NCBI GenBank assembly: GCA_947305835.1
Contig: CAMZEQ010000004.1
Coordinates: 1-15,705 of the forward strand
Length of the DNA stretch: 15,705 nucleotides
Direction: 5' to 3'
Source: an uncultured Alphaproteobacteria bacterium
Lineage (GTDB): Bacteria; Pseudomonadota; Alphaproteobacteria; CAAHEQ01; UBA3637
The notes under the pieces were generated by a model that was not told the DNA's origin, did not search any database, and saw nothing but the letters and a program-made list of their open reading frames with translations. Position 1 is the first letter of the stretch. Every line of letters starts with the position of its first letter. Below, one piece after another: positions 8,081 through 15,279 of the stretch. Made by a program: the position numbers and the translations under genes.

Positions 8081-10921
8081 ATGCAAAAGCAACATTCTGA
8101 ACACGGACGCAGTTTAATCGAAATCATTGCTGTTTTAATCATTATGGCTATCTTGCTTATTTCGGCATTGATCGGTTTCAAAATTCTGTTGGATTATTTA
8201 AAGAAAAAACAAACCGCGGAACAAATTGGCACAATCGGCATGCGCTATAAACTTGATCGGATGGGTAAAAAAAGCAAAGGTGGGGCTGTTTCACATAAAC
8301 AGTGGTATCCGGAAGGAAAACCATGTAATCTAGACGTTCCAAATTGTGTCACCACACCTGATGGTGGTCAAATCCGTTTATATTCCTATGAAAACACAGA
8401 TACTTTCGTTGTGGTTGCATCCCAAATTTCACCGCAATCATGTGCAGAAGCTGTCTTACAGGAAAGTTATACACGAGTCAGACGACTGCAACGTGAAGAA
8501 ATCCCGGACGGTGACGATTTTTTATCAAATGAATTGGGCAATATCCGAAGAACCGATGGTCAATGGACAAACAATTCCTATCTGTCTGTTCAAGATTTCA
8601 GAGATCATCCGGAAAGAATCATGGATTTTTGTTGTCTTCAAGAAAATGGTAAAAAATGTTCATTCGGTTTCATCTATGCTTCCGGAACAGATGATGAAGA
8701 AAATTGTCGGTATTTTTGCACTGATGGTAAATGCCACTATTGTGCCTGTGACAAAGCAAAAGATGCCGAAAATAAATGTTGTGAACCCAAATATCTGGAT
8801 AAAACTCAATACCCCGATAATTGCGGTCTTTGTGAAGGATGCGGCAGCGATCGAACATGCGTCAACGGACAATGTCAGCAATGTGCAGATGATGAAGATT
8901 GTGTAAATAAACACTGTACAGGTGTCTGCGTACCCGGCAACAGGCAATACTGTATAAAGGGTTTTTGCAAACCGTGCCGGAATGTCGGTGATTTTTGCGG
9001 TAGTTTCGGAACCGGCGGCAATCTGTTTTATTGTGACAGTGATTTGGAATGCCCCGATCCGCATTGTGAACCCAATTGTCCGCCATCCGTTTGTTATAAA
9101 TGTCAATCTATTGATCCGCGTACCAACAGATGTCATGATATTTATGCCAAAAATTTACCTTTAGGGGCGACCTGTGATAAAAACAAAAAAGATGCCAACA
9201 ATAATGATTGCCCTGATACATGTTATGGAACCAAGACTGAATGTATTTGTTCCGGTGCCGGAAATACAGATTGCACCTGTCAAGTCAAAACGAATCCGGA
9301 CGGTATGTGCATCGGGCCAAGAATCCCCGAAAACGGTGACTGTTCAACGGGTTCTGTACCCAATGATAATGATTGCTGTGCAACCGTAACAGAAGGCGCG
9401 CAAACAATTCAACTTAAATGTAAAAACGGCAAATGTGCCAGACCTGATTCTTGTGATGCTTTGGATGAACCAGATCAGGCAAAGCGTTTCTTTACAAAAG
9501 GATGCAGCGAAGATTGTCCGTGTGCAAATGATTTTCTGAGGTGTGAAAATGGCAGTTGTAAATGCAAATTCAAACCCACCAAAAAGGGCAGTGACTGCTG
9601 GGGAGAATGCGGATGCGGTGTCGGATTAGAATGTCAAAAAACCATTGGTGGCGTTTCAAAAAATTTGGCCGATTTACCCGAACCGACACCTGATGACCTT
9701 GGAAAAGCGCAAACGGGAACATGTCAATGTAATGCCGAAGATTTTGAATTGGGAATGCCTTGTTCCGGAAATAACGCAGAAAAAGATTGTTTGTGTTCAC
9801 AAAGAACCGTTTCGAATTCCGACGAAAGACCTGTTCTGATTTGTTATGATGACGGCTATGAAACTGCCTTTAAAAATACGATTTTGGAAAATAATCCTGA
9901 AGCGCAAAAATTTACCTGTCAGTGTAATCCGAAAATTGACAAATATTCTTTACCCGCCGGCAGCAGGTGCGTGGAAGGCTGCCAACAATGCGGCCCGGAT
10001 AAAAATAATCCTTTACCTTGTTTCGACGGTTTGTGCGGATGTCAAACAGATGCCGATTGCGCTGATAATTGTTCGGGTAAAACAAAGTGCAATACTTCGA
10101 CCCATGTTTGTACTTGCGACAGTGAATTTTTTGAGGAACAAAACGGGCAATGTGTATGTAAAGGCCCCGGTAATGCACACAAAGTTTTTTGGCGTATTCC
10201 CGAAAACGGACGTTATATCTGTTGTGAGGATAATCAGTTGCCATATTTGATTGAAGGGGCGTATGAATGTCGTGTCATTTGCGGCCAAGGTGAAAAAGCA
10301 ATCAAGAATTTGGCGTTATTATTGGACTATTCTTACTCTACCCTTTTAAACGGATATGATGCGAAAATCAAAACGTCGGCTCAAGCTATTTTAACTGCAG
10401 CCCGCAGAATTAATCCTGACATTAAAGTCGGTTTATATCGCGAAGATAACAGTGCTTCCGGAACAAACTGCACCGGAGAAGGTCAGGATTGTCAAGGAAC
10501 AAAAACAGATGTAGAAGTACAAGCTTTTTCAAATGAATCACCGGATTTGGCCCAAGATGCATGTGCCTGTAACTGTGGTAACGGACAAACGTGTTTTTCG
10601 GGCGCCATCGATAAAGTTAAAGAAAAATGTGTGGCAAAAGATACCTTGGCTTTTTTGATTTCTGATGGTGTTATTCCCAATGATTCAGCAACGGGTATGG
10701 ACTGTGGAATCAAAAATACATACATTTTAGCAAAAGAAGGAGAAAATGTTGATTTCGGTTTGGGCGGCTATCCGCATGAGATGGATTTTACGGCCATGAA
10801 TGACGAATCTTTCTTGAAAGTTTTAAAAAGTATCGTTGAAGAAAGTATGTGCGTCGATTCCAGCGAAGCAAAAAGAATCGTATCGAATTGGTTATGCAAA
10901 AGTTCCGATCCGACCCAATAG
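8081..10921 (+). CDS. Giant cysteine-rich prepilin-like protein B with C-terminal vWA (MIDAS) domain
   Basis: 946 aa, a paralogue of the preceding protein. Its short leader ends at Gly9, followed by R10-S-L-I-E14 and a hydrophobic helix to about residue 40. The next about 160 residues align by eye with protein A, sharing WYPEG/VYPEG, TPDGGQIxLYSY, the SPxSC turn and FIYAxG. A cysteine-rich stalk (about 205-735) carries blocks also seen in protein A, including the shared CWGECGC (here C506) and CxPCxxxGDxCG. Residues about 740-925 form a von Willebrand A-like domain with a full metal-ion-dependent adhesion site: D749-x-S751-x-S753, T837 in G-x-T, and D862 in L-I-S-D-G. Cys-bearing sequence is inserted between the first and second MIDAS loops. 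About 92 Cys in total. AAAGGAAA precedes the ATG, and the gene is presumably co-transcribed with protein A. Probable adhesive minor pilin; function inferred. Confidence 0.87.
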   Translation: MQKQHSEHGRSLIEIIAVLIIMAILLISALIGFKILLDYLKKKQTAEQIGTIGMRYKLDRMGKKSKGGAVSHKQWYPEGKPCNLDVPNCVTTPDGGQIRLYSYENTDTFVVVASQISPQSCAEAVLQESYTRVRRLQREEIPDGDDFLSNELGNIRRTDGQWTNNSYLSVQDFRDHPERIMDFCCLQENGKKCSFGFIYASGTDDEENCRYFCTDGKCHYCACDKAKDAENKCCEPKYLDKTQYPDNCGLCEGCGSDRTCVNGQCQQCADDEDCVNKHCTGVCVPGNRQYCIKGFCKPCRNVGDFCGSFGTGGNLFYCDSDLECPDPHCEPNCPPSVCYKCQSIDPRTNRCHDIYAKNLPLGATCDKNKKDANNNDCPDTCYGTKTECICSGAGNTDCTCQVKTNPDGMCIGPRIPENGDCSTGSVPNDNDCCATVTEGAQTIQLKCKNGKCARPDSCDALDEPDQAKRFFTKGCSEDCPCANDFLRCENGSCKCKFKPTKKGSDCWGECGCGVGLECQKTIGGVSKNLADLPEPTPDDLGKAQTGTCQCNAEDFELGMPCSGNNAEKDCLCSQRTVSNSDERPVLICYDDGYETAFKNTILENNPEAQKFTCQCNPKIDKYSLPAGSRCVEGCQQCGPDKNNPLPCFDGLCGCQTDADCADNCSGKTKCNTSTHVCTCDSEFFEEQNGQCVCKGPGNAHKVFWRIPENGRYICCEDNQLPYLIEGAYECRVICGQGEKAIKNLALLLDYSYSTLLNGYDAKIKTSAQAILTAARRINPDIKVGLYREDNSASGTNCTGEGQDCQGTKTDVEVQAFSNESPDLAQDACACNCGNGQTCFSGAIDKVKEKCVAKDTLAFLISDGVIPNDSATGMDCGIKNTYILAKEGENVDFGLGGYPHEMDFTAMNDESFLKVLKSIVEESMCVDSSEAKRIVSNWLCKSSDPTQ

Positions 10922-10950
10922 TTGATTTTTGTGATAAAATCCGCTAAAAT
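10922..10950 (+). promoter_or_regulatory. Promoter of rarA, placed for a leaderless or near-leaderless mRNA
   Basis: TTGATT (10922-10927) and TAAAAT (10945-10950) are 17 bases apart, matching consensus at 4/6 and 5/6. The ATG of rarA is 7 bases after the end of the -10, about where transcription would begin. A second overlapping TAAAAT at 10935-10940 has an extended -10 TG (10932-10933) and would give a leader of about 10 bases. Neither leader holds an SD sequence. Confidence 0.55.
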
Positions 10951-10956
10951 ACTTTT

Positions 10957-12246
10957 ATGGTAAGTTTGTTTGAAACTTTAAATCGTAAGCCTTTGGCTGA
11001 CACTATGCGCCCAAATGATTTAAGTGAAGTCGTCGGGCAGGATCATTTGCTGAGTGATAAAGGTCCCTTGGCGCGCATGATTCAAAATCAGAACATCTCA
11101 TCTTTTATTTTATGGGGGCCGCCGGGATGCGGGAAAACAACCATTGCCCGAATCTTGGCCAATAAAATCAATTTACATTTTGTCCAACTGTCTGCCGTAT
11201 TTTCCGGTGTTTCTGATCTGCGTAAAGTTTTTGATGAAGCCCAAAAAAGACGTGCAGCCGGTCAAGGTACTTTGCTTTTTGTGGATGAAATTCATCGTTT
11301 TAATCGCGCACAGCAAGATGGCTTTTTACCCTATGTGGAAGACGGAACCATTATTTTGGTGGGTGCCACAACAGAAAACCCGAGTTTTGAACTCAACGGC
11401 GCTTTGCTATCACGTTGTAAAGTATTTGTTTTAAACCGTTTGGATGATTATGCTTTATCCGAATTGATTTTACGGGCCGAAAAAATTATGAAAAAGTCCT
11501 TACCTTTGGATGAAGTCGGAAAAAATTATTTAAAAGCATTAGCTGACGGGGATGGACGCTATTTCATCAATTTGTTAGAGGCTGTTTGGCAATATGCCGG
11601 CCCGAATGAAATCTTAGATAAGACTGAGTTGGAAAAATTATTGCAAAAACGTTTGCCCAATTATGATAAAGATCGAGAAGGACATTATAATTTAATTTCA
11701 GCTTTGCATAAATCTTTGCGCGGCTCAGATCCGGATGCGGGACTTTATTGGTTGGCACGAATGGTATCAGCCGGAGAAGATATGAAATACATTTTGCGGC
11801 GCCTGACGCGTTTTGCATCCGAAGATGTCGGTATGGCGGATCCTCAGGCTTTGGTTCAAGCGATCAGCGCTTGGAACAGCTATGAAAGATTGGGTTCACC
11901 AGAAGGTGACTTGGCTGTTGCCGGATTGGTTGTTTATTTGGCAACAGCACCGAAATCCATTGGCGTTTATCGAGCATGGAATGAAGCCGTACGTTTGGCT
12001 CGGGAAACTGATTCATTGATGCCGCCCAAACACATTCTGAATGCACCAACAAAATTGATGGCCGAAATCGGGTACGGCAAAGGTTATCAATATGATCCCG
12101 ATACTAAAGACGGCTTTTCCGGGCAAGAATATTTTCCGAATGAAATCAAACATCACGTCTTTTATCAACCGATGGAGCGAGGATTTGAGCGCGAAATTCA
12201 AAAAAGAATCGATTATTGGAATAACTTAAGAAAAAAGAAAAAATAA
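10957..12246 (+). CDS. rarA: Replication-associated recombination protein A (RarA/MgsA), AAA+ ATPase
   Basis: 429 aa, full length for the family. RarA is a clamp-loader-like ATPase acting at stalled replication forks and DNA ends with RecA and SSB. Walker A GPPGCGKT is at residues 54-61, Walker B LLFVDE at 106-111 followed by IHRFN, sensor 1 is G-A-T-T-E-N-P-S-F, and sensor 2 lies in a helical lid. The C-terminal tetramerisation region (from about residue 250) includes HKSLRGSDPDA and the terminal GYGKGYQYDPD block typical of RarA. The N-terminus (PLADTMRP, VVGQDHLL) also matches the family. The start is the only good ATG but has no SD. Instead a well-spaced promoter lies right in front, in the 35-base gap after the cysteine-rich operon, so it is probably an independent transcript. 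Confidence 0.95.
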   Translation: MVSLFETLNRKPLADTMRPNDLSEVVGQDHLLSDKGPLARMIQNQNISSFILWGPPGCGKTTIARILANKINLHFVQLSAVFSGVSDLRKVFDEAQKRRAAGQGTLLFVDEIHRFNRAQQDGFLPYVEDGTIILVGATTENPSFELNGALLSRCKVFVLNRLDDYALSELILRAEKIMKKSLPLDEVGKNYLKALADGDGRYFINLLEAVWQYAGPNEILDKTELEKLLQKRLPNYDKDREGHYNLISALHKSLRGSDPDAGLYWLARMVSAGEDMKYILRRLTRFASEDVGMADPQALVQAISAWNSYERLGSPEGDLAVAGLVVYLATAPKSIGVYRAWNEAVRLARETDSLMPPKHILNAPTKLMAEIGYGKGYQYDPDTKDGFSGQEYFPNEIKHHVFYQPMERGFEREIQKRIDYWNNLRKKKK

Positions 12247-12256
12247 AATTTGCCCC

Positions 12257-13519
12257 ATGATTATACTTCAAAATGTTTTTTTAAATGATAAAGTGTGCAA
12301 TATCTTAATTGATAAAAATAAGATTGTAAAAATTTCTGATACAATAAATGTACCCACGGATGAGGTTATTGATTGTACAGATAAAGCCATTTTCCCATCT
12401 TTTTGTAATACACATACGCATGCCAGCATGATGTTTTTGCGTGGCATCGGTGAGGATAAAAATCTGTTTGATTGGTTGAATCAGGATATTTTTCCAAGGG
12501 AAGCCAAATTAAAACCGGAACATATTTATTCTCTTTCCAGATATGCCCTTTTGGAAATGATAAAGACGGGAACAACTTGTTTTACGGATATGTATTTTCA
12601 TGTTCCTGAAACAATAAAGGCCGTAAATGAAATGGGGATTCGCGCGGTTATTCCCTATCCCGGTATGGACTTTTTTGATGAAAACGAAGCTGAAAATCGC
12701 ATTCAACTGGCAACCAAATATTTAGATGAACCATCCCCCAATTCCCGAATTAAAAAGGCGCTGTACTGTCATGCAATTTACACTTGTTCTGAAAAACTAA
12801 TTTGTGCTTTTTCTGATTTAGCAAAAAAATATGATACCTATCTGCAAATTCATGTTTCCGAAACACAAAAAGAAGTGGATGATTGCATTCAAAAATACGG
12901 CTGTCGTCCTGTGGAATTGCTGTATCAATGGGGAATTATGGGGCCCCAAACGCTTTTTGCACATGCAGTACATTTAAATGACAACGAACTTCGACTGGTT
13001 AAAAAAACAGGAACAGTTTTAGCACATTGTCCGACATCCAATTTAAAGTTAGGTTCGGGGCAAATGTCCTTACAGAAATATCTGGATACAGGCGTAAAGC
13101 TGACACTGGGAACAGATGGCGTTGCCTCTAATAATTCTCTTTCTATGATTTCTGAAATGAAATTAGCCGCACTCTCTGCCAAGAACAAAGCCGATTCTGT
13201 TTTGGCCGGCAAAGTGGAAGATATTTTTCAAGTTGCGACACAAAACGGATTTAACGGCTTCGGTATAAATGCCGGCACAATTGAAGAAGGGAAATTGGCC
13301 GATTTTATCTTGGTGGACATGAATAATCAATTTTTATTGCCGAACAATAATTTAAAGTCAAATATGATCTATGCGGCAGACAGTTCCTGCATTACGGATG
13401 TTTTTTGCGACGGCAAACCCGTTATGAGGAATAAACTCATTCTTCGGGAAAATGAAATTATTTCCGACTTTAAAAATGTGTGTGCGGATCTGTTAAAGCA
13501 AGATCTGCCGACACTTTAG
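12257..13519 (+). CDS. mtaD: 5'-methylthioadenosine/S-adenosylhomocysteine deaminase-like amidohydrolase
   Basis: 420 aa, a metal-dependent hydrolase of the amidohydrolase superfamily, cytosolic. Members deaminate 5'-methylthioadenosine, S-adenosylhomocysteine or related adenosine compounds to inosine forms. Metal and catalytic residues are in place: H53-T-H55 at the end of strand 1, H199 with E202 in H-V-S-E-T, H236 and H239 in A-H-A-V-H, the H-C-P-T-S-N-L-K-L-G-S-G loop and D287 in G-T-D-G-V-A-S-N-N. These fit the MtaD/SAH deaminase group better than guanine deaminase or triazine hydrolases, but substrate cannot be read from sequence alone. The gene begins 10 bases after rarA without an SD. 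An A-rich stretch and a TAAAAT (12244-12249) overlapping the rarA stop precede it. The 3' end overlaps rppH by 4 bases on the opposite strand. Confidence 0.85.
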   Translation: MIILQNVFLNDKVCNILIDKNKIVKISDTINVPTDEVIDCTDKAIFPSFCNTHTHASMMFLRGIGEDKNLFDWLNQDIFPREAKLKPEHIYSLSRYALLEMIKTGTTCFTDMYFHVPETIKAVNEMGIRAVIPYPGMDFFDENEAENRIQLATKYLDEPSPNSRIKKALYCHAIYTCSEKLICAFSDLAKKYDTYLQIHVSETQKEVDDCIQKYGCRPVELLYQWGIMGPQTLFAHAVHLNDNELRLVKKTGTVLAHCPTSNLKLGSGQMSLQKYLDTGVKLTLGTDGVASNNSLSMISEMKLAALSAKNKADSVLAGKVEDIFQVATQNGFNGFGINAGTIEEGKLADFILVDMNNQFLLPNNNLKSNMIYAADSSCITDVFCDGKPVMRNKLILRENEIISDFKNVCADLLKQDLPTL

Positions 13520-13989
13520 TCCGGATCAAATTCGGCAATTTTTGGGGCAAATTCAGCAATCACCTGATCATAAACCTCTTTTTTAAAAGGAATAACCAAA
13601 AAGGGAGCTTTGGCAGGAAAGGCCCAACGAAAGCGAATAAATTCCGGTCGTTTTTGAATATGCAGGTTAATATCTTTTTTTCCACCGTCAAAAAACAGTA
13701 AAAACCATTTTTGCCGTTCACCATCAATACTTTTATGAATTTTATTGGGGATATCATAGGTGTACCAATGATCACTGACGGCGATGATTCGTGTATGTTC
13801 GGGTGTCATACCTGTTTCCTCATAAAGTTCGCGCCATGCTGCCTGCTCAGGTGTTTCCCCCGCATCAATACCGCCTTGGGGCATTTGCCAGTGATAAGGG
13901 GAGTTTTGTGTCCATGCCCGATAGCCCAAGAAAACCTTCTTGTCCCGATTAATAACCATCAACCCCACAGCATCACGATAATTTGACAT
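13516..13989 (-). CDS. rppH: RNA 5'-pyrophosphohydrolase RppH (Nudix)
   Basis: 157 aa, the usual size for RppH. It removes pyrophosphate from 5'-triphosphorylated mRNA, which starts 5'-end-dependent decay by RNase E-type enzymes. The Nudix box is complete at residues 39-61: G-x5-E-x7-R-E-L-x-E-E-x-G-M, with R53, E54, E57 and E58. The N-terminal Y-R-x-x-V-G-x-M-V-x-N and the W-Q-M-P-Q-G-G leading into the box are RppH hallmarks that separate it from general Nudix enzymes. The ATG directly abuts the ctpA stop (TAGATG), with a purine-rich GGGAAGG just upstream, so it is coupled to ctpA. This gene order is familiar from Alphaproteobacteria. Confidence 0.94.
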   Translation of the reverse strand: MSNYRDAVGLMVINRDKKVFLGYRAWTQNSPYHWQMPQGGIDAGETPEQAAWRELYEETGMTPEHTRIIAVSDHWYTYDIPNKIHKSIDGERQKWFLLFFDGGKKDINLHIQKRPEFIRFRWAFPAKAPFLVIPFKKEVYDQVIAEFAPKIAEFDPD

Positions 13990-15279
13990 CTAACCTTCCC
14001 TTTGATTTGCGACCCAAATTGCACGCACAAGATCCAATGCACGATCCAGTTGATAATCGGCCGGCTTTTCATCTTTTTTATCTTTCTTTTCCTCATCAAA
14101 AGGATTTTCAGCCGTCGGCTCATGGTCTAAATCCAGTGCACCTTCCAAATTTTCTTCACCGTAACCCGTCAAGATGGGATAGGCTTCCAACTTACCGCGC
14201 GGAATTTCGATATCCGGTTGAATTCCTTTGGCCTGAATGGAATTTCCGGAAGGTGTATAATAACGCGCTGTCGTAATCTTGATACTGCCAAAACCGGGGA
14301 TTTGACGTACGGTTTGAACAGATCCTTTCCCAAAAGATTTTAATCCGGCAATAACGGCGCGTTTATGATCCTGTAAAGCACCGGCCACAATTTCCGAAGC
14401 ACTGGCCGATCCTTCATTAATCAGCACAACCAAAGGTAAACCGCCTGTTTCATCCCCAGCCTTAGCCGAATAGCGCTGTGTTTCTTCGGGATTACGTGAA
14501 CGTGTCGATACAATTTCGCCCCGGTTCAAAAATAAATCCGCGATCCCCACCGCTTCATCCAACAAGCCGCCGGGATTATTGCGTAAATCCAACACAAAAC
14601 CTTTCAATTTATCTTTGCCGATATCATTGGTGAGTTTTTCGATTGCTTCTTTCAAAATATCTGTTGCCTTTCCGCTGAAAGTAGAAACACGTAAATAACC
14701 GATATCATTTTTCGCTTCAAATTTAACAGGTTGAACTTTAATAATATCCCGTGTTAAAGTCACGGTAAAGGGCTTTTTATTTTTACGATAAATACCCAAT
14801 TTTACTTTTGTTTTCGGCTTGCCGCGCATTTTTTTGACAGCATCATTCAGGCTGATTCCCACCACGGATACACCATCAATATGGCTGATATAATCACCGG
14901 CCTGCAATCCCGCCTTGGCAGCCGGCGTGTCATCAATCGGGGCCGTTATACGTACCAAGTCTTTATCCGAAGTTACTTCCAAACCTAATCCGCCGAATTC
15001 GCCGGTTGTTTGTGTTTCCATTTCTTCCGTTTCTTCTTTATTCAAAAAACCGGAATGCGGATCCAAAGACGTCAAAACACCGTTGATGGATTTTTCCACC
15101 ATTTGACGATAGGTGACTTCTTCCACCGAATCACTTTTTATACGTTCAAATGTCGCCCCCAGCAAATCCATTAACAGATACGGGTCATCAACTTTTGATT
15201 CCGATAACTTTTCATCTGACGCCCAAACTGTTCCGCAAAAAGCCACAGACAACATTAAGATTGATAAAAAAGAACGCAT
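13990..15279 (-). CDS. ctpA: C-terminal processing peptidase CtpA (S41 family)
   Basis: 429 aa, periplasmic serine protease. A Sec signal peptide ends around V-W-A|S (residues 18-21). An N-terminal helical region carries SLDPHSGF, then a PDZ domain spans about residues 90-170 (T-G-E-F-G-G-L-G-L-E-V, AGDYI, IDGVSV). The S41 core includes LRNNPGG, the catalytic Ser293 in G-S-A-S-A-S-E-I and Lys318 in F-G-K-G-S-V-Q, the 25-residue spacing seen in characterised CTPs. After the core comes a charged Lys/Asp/Glu linker (about residues 395-408) and a short terminal helix. CTPs trim or degrade envelope proteins, including peptidoglycan hydrolases and their regulators, which fits the EnvC-like gene just upstream. 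The start overlaps that gene's stop (TAATG) and is preceded by a strong AAGGAGGG. Confidence 0.95.
   Translation of the reverse strand: MRSFLSILMLSVAFCGTVWASDEKLSESKVDDPYLLMDLLGATFERIKSDSVEEVTYRQMVEKSINGVLTSLDPHSGFLNKEETEEMETQTTGEFGGLGLEVTSDKDLVRITAPIDDTPAAKAGLQAGDYISHIDGVSVVGISLNDAVKKMRGKPKTKVKLGIYRKNKKPFTVTLTRDIIKVQPVKFEAKNDIGYLRVSTFSGKATDILKEAIEKLTNDIGKDKLKGFVLDLRNNPGGLLDEAVGIADLFLNRGEIVSTRSRNPEETQRYSAKAGDETGGLPLVVLINEGSASASEIVAGALQDHKRAVIAGLKSFGKGSVQTVRQIPGFGSIKITTARYYTPSGNSIQAKGIQPDIEIPRGKLEAYPILTGYGEENLEGALDLDHEPTAENPFDEEKKDKKDEKPADYQLDRALDLVRAIWVANQREG

Noticed and set aside
5103..10921. Cysteine-rich proteins as multi-heme cytochromes or ferredoxin-like electron carriers
   Set aside because: There are almost no CxxCH heme motifs, and the Cys spacing is irregular, with CC and CxC pairs typical of disulfide modules in secreted proteins.
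13506..13543. Intrinsic terminator for mtaD
   Set aside because: The stem is only 6 bp with a 20-base loop and a 5-T run, inside rppH. Too weak to list as a feature; mentioned in the convergence finding.
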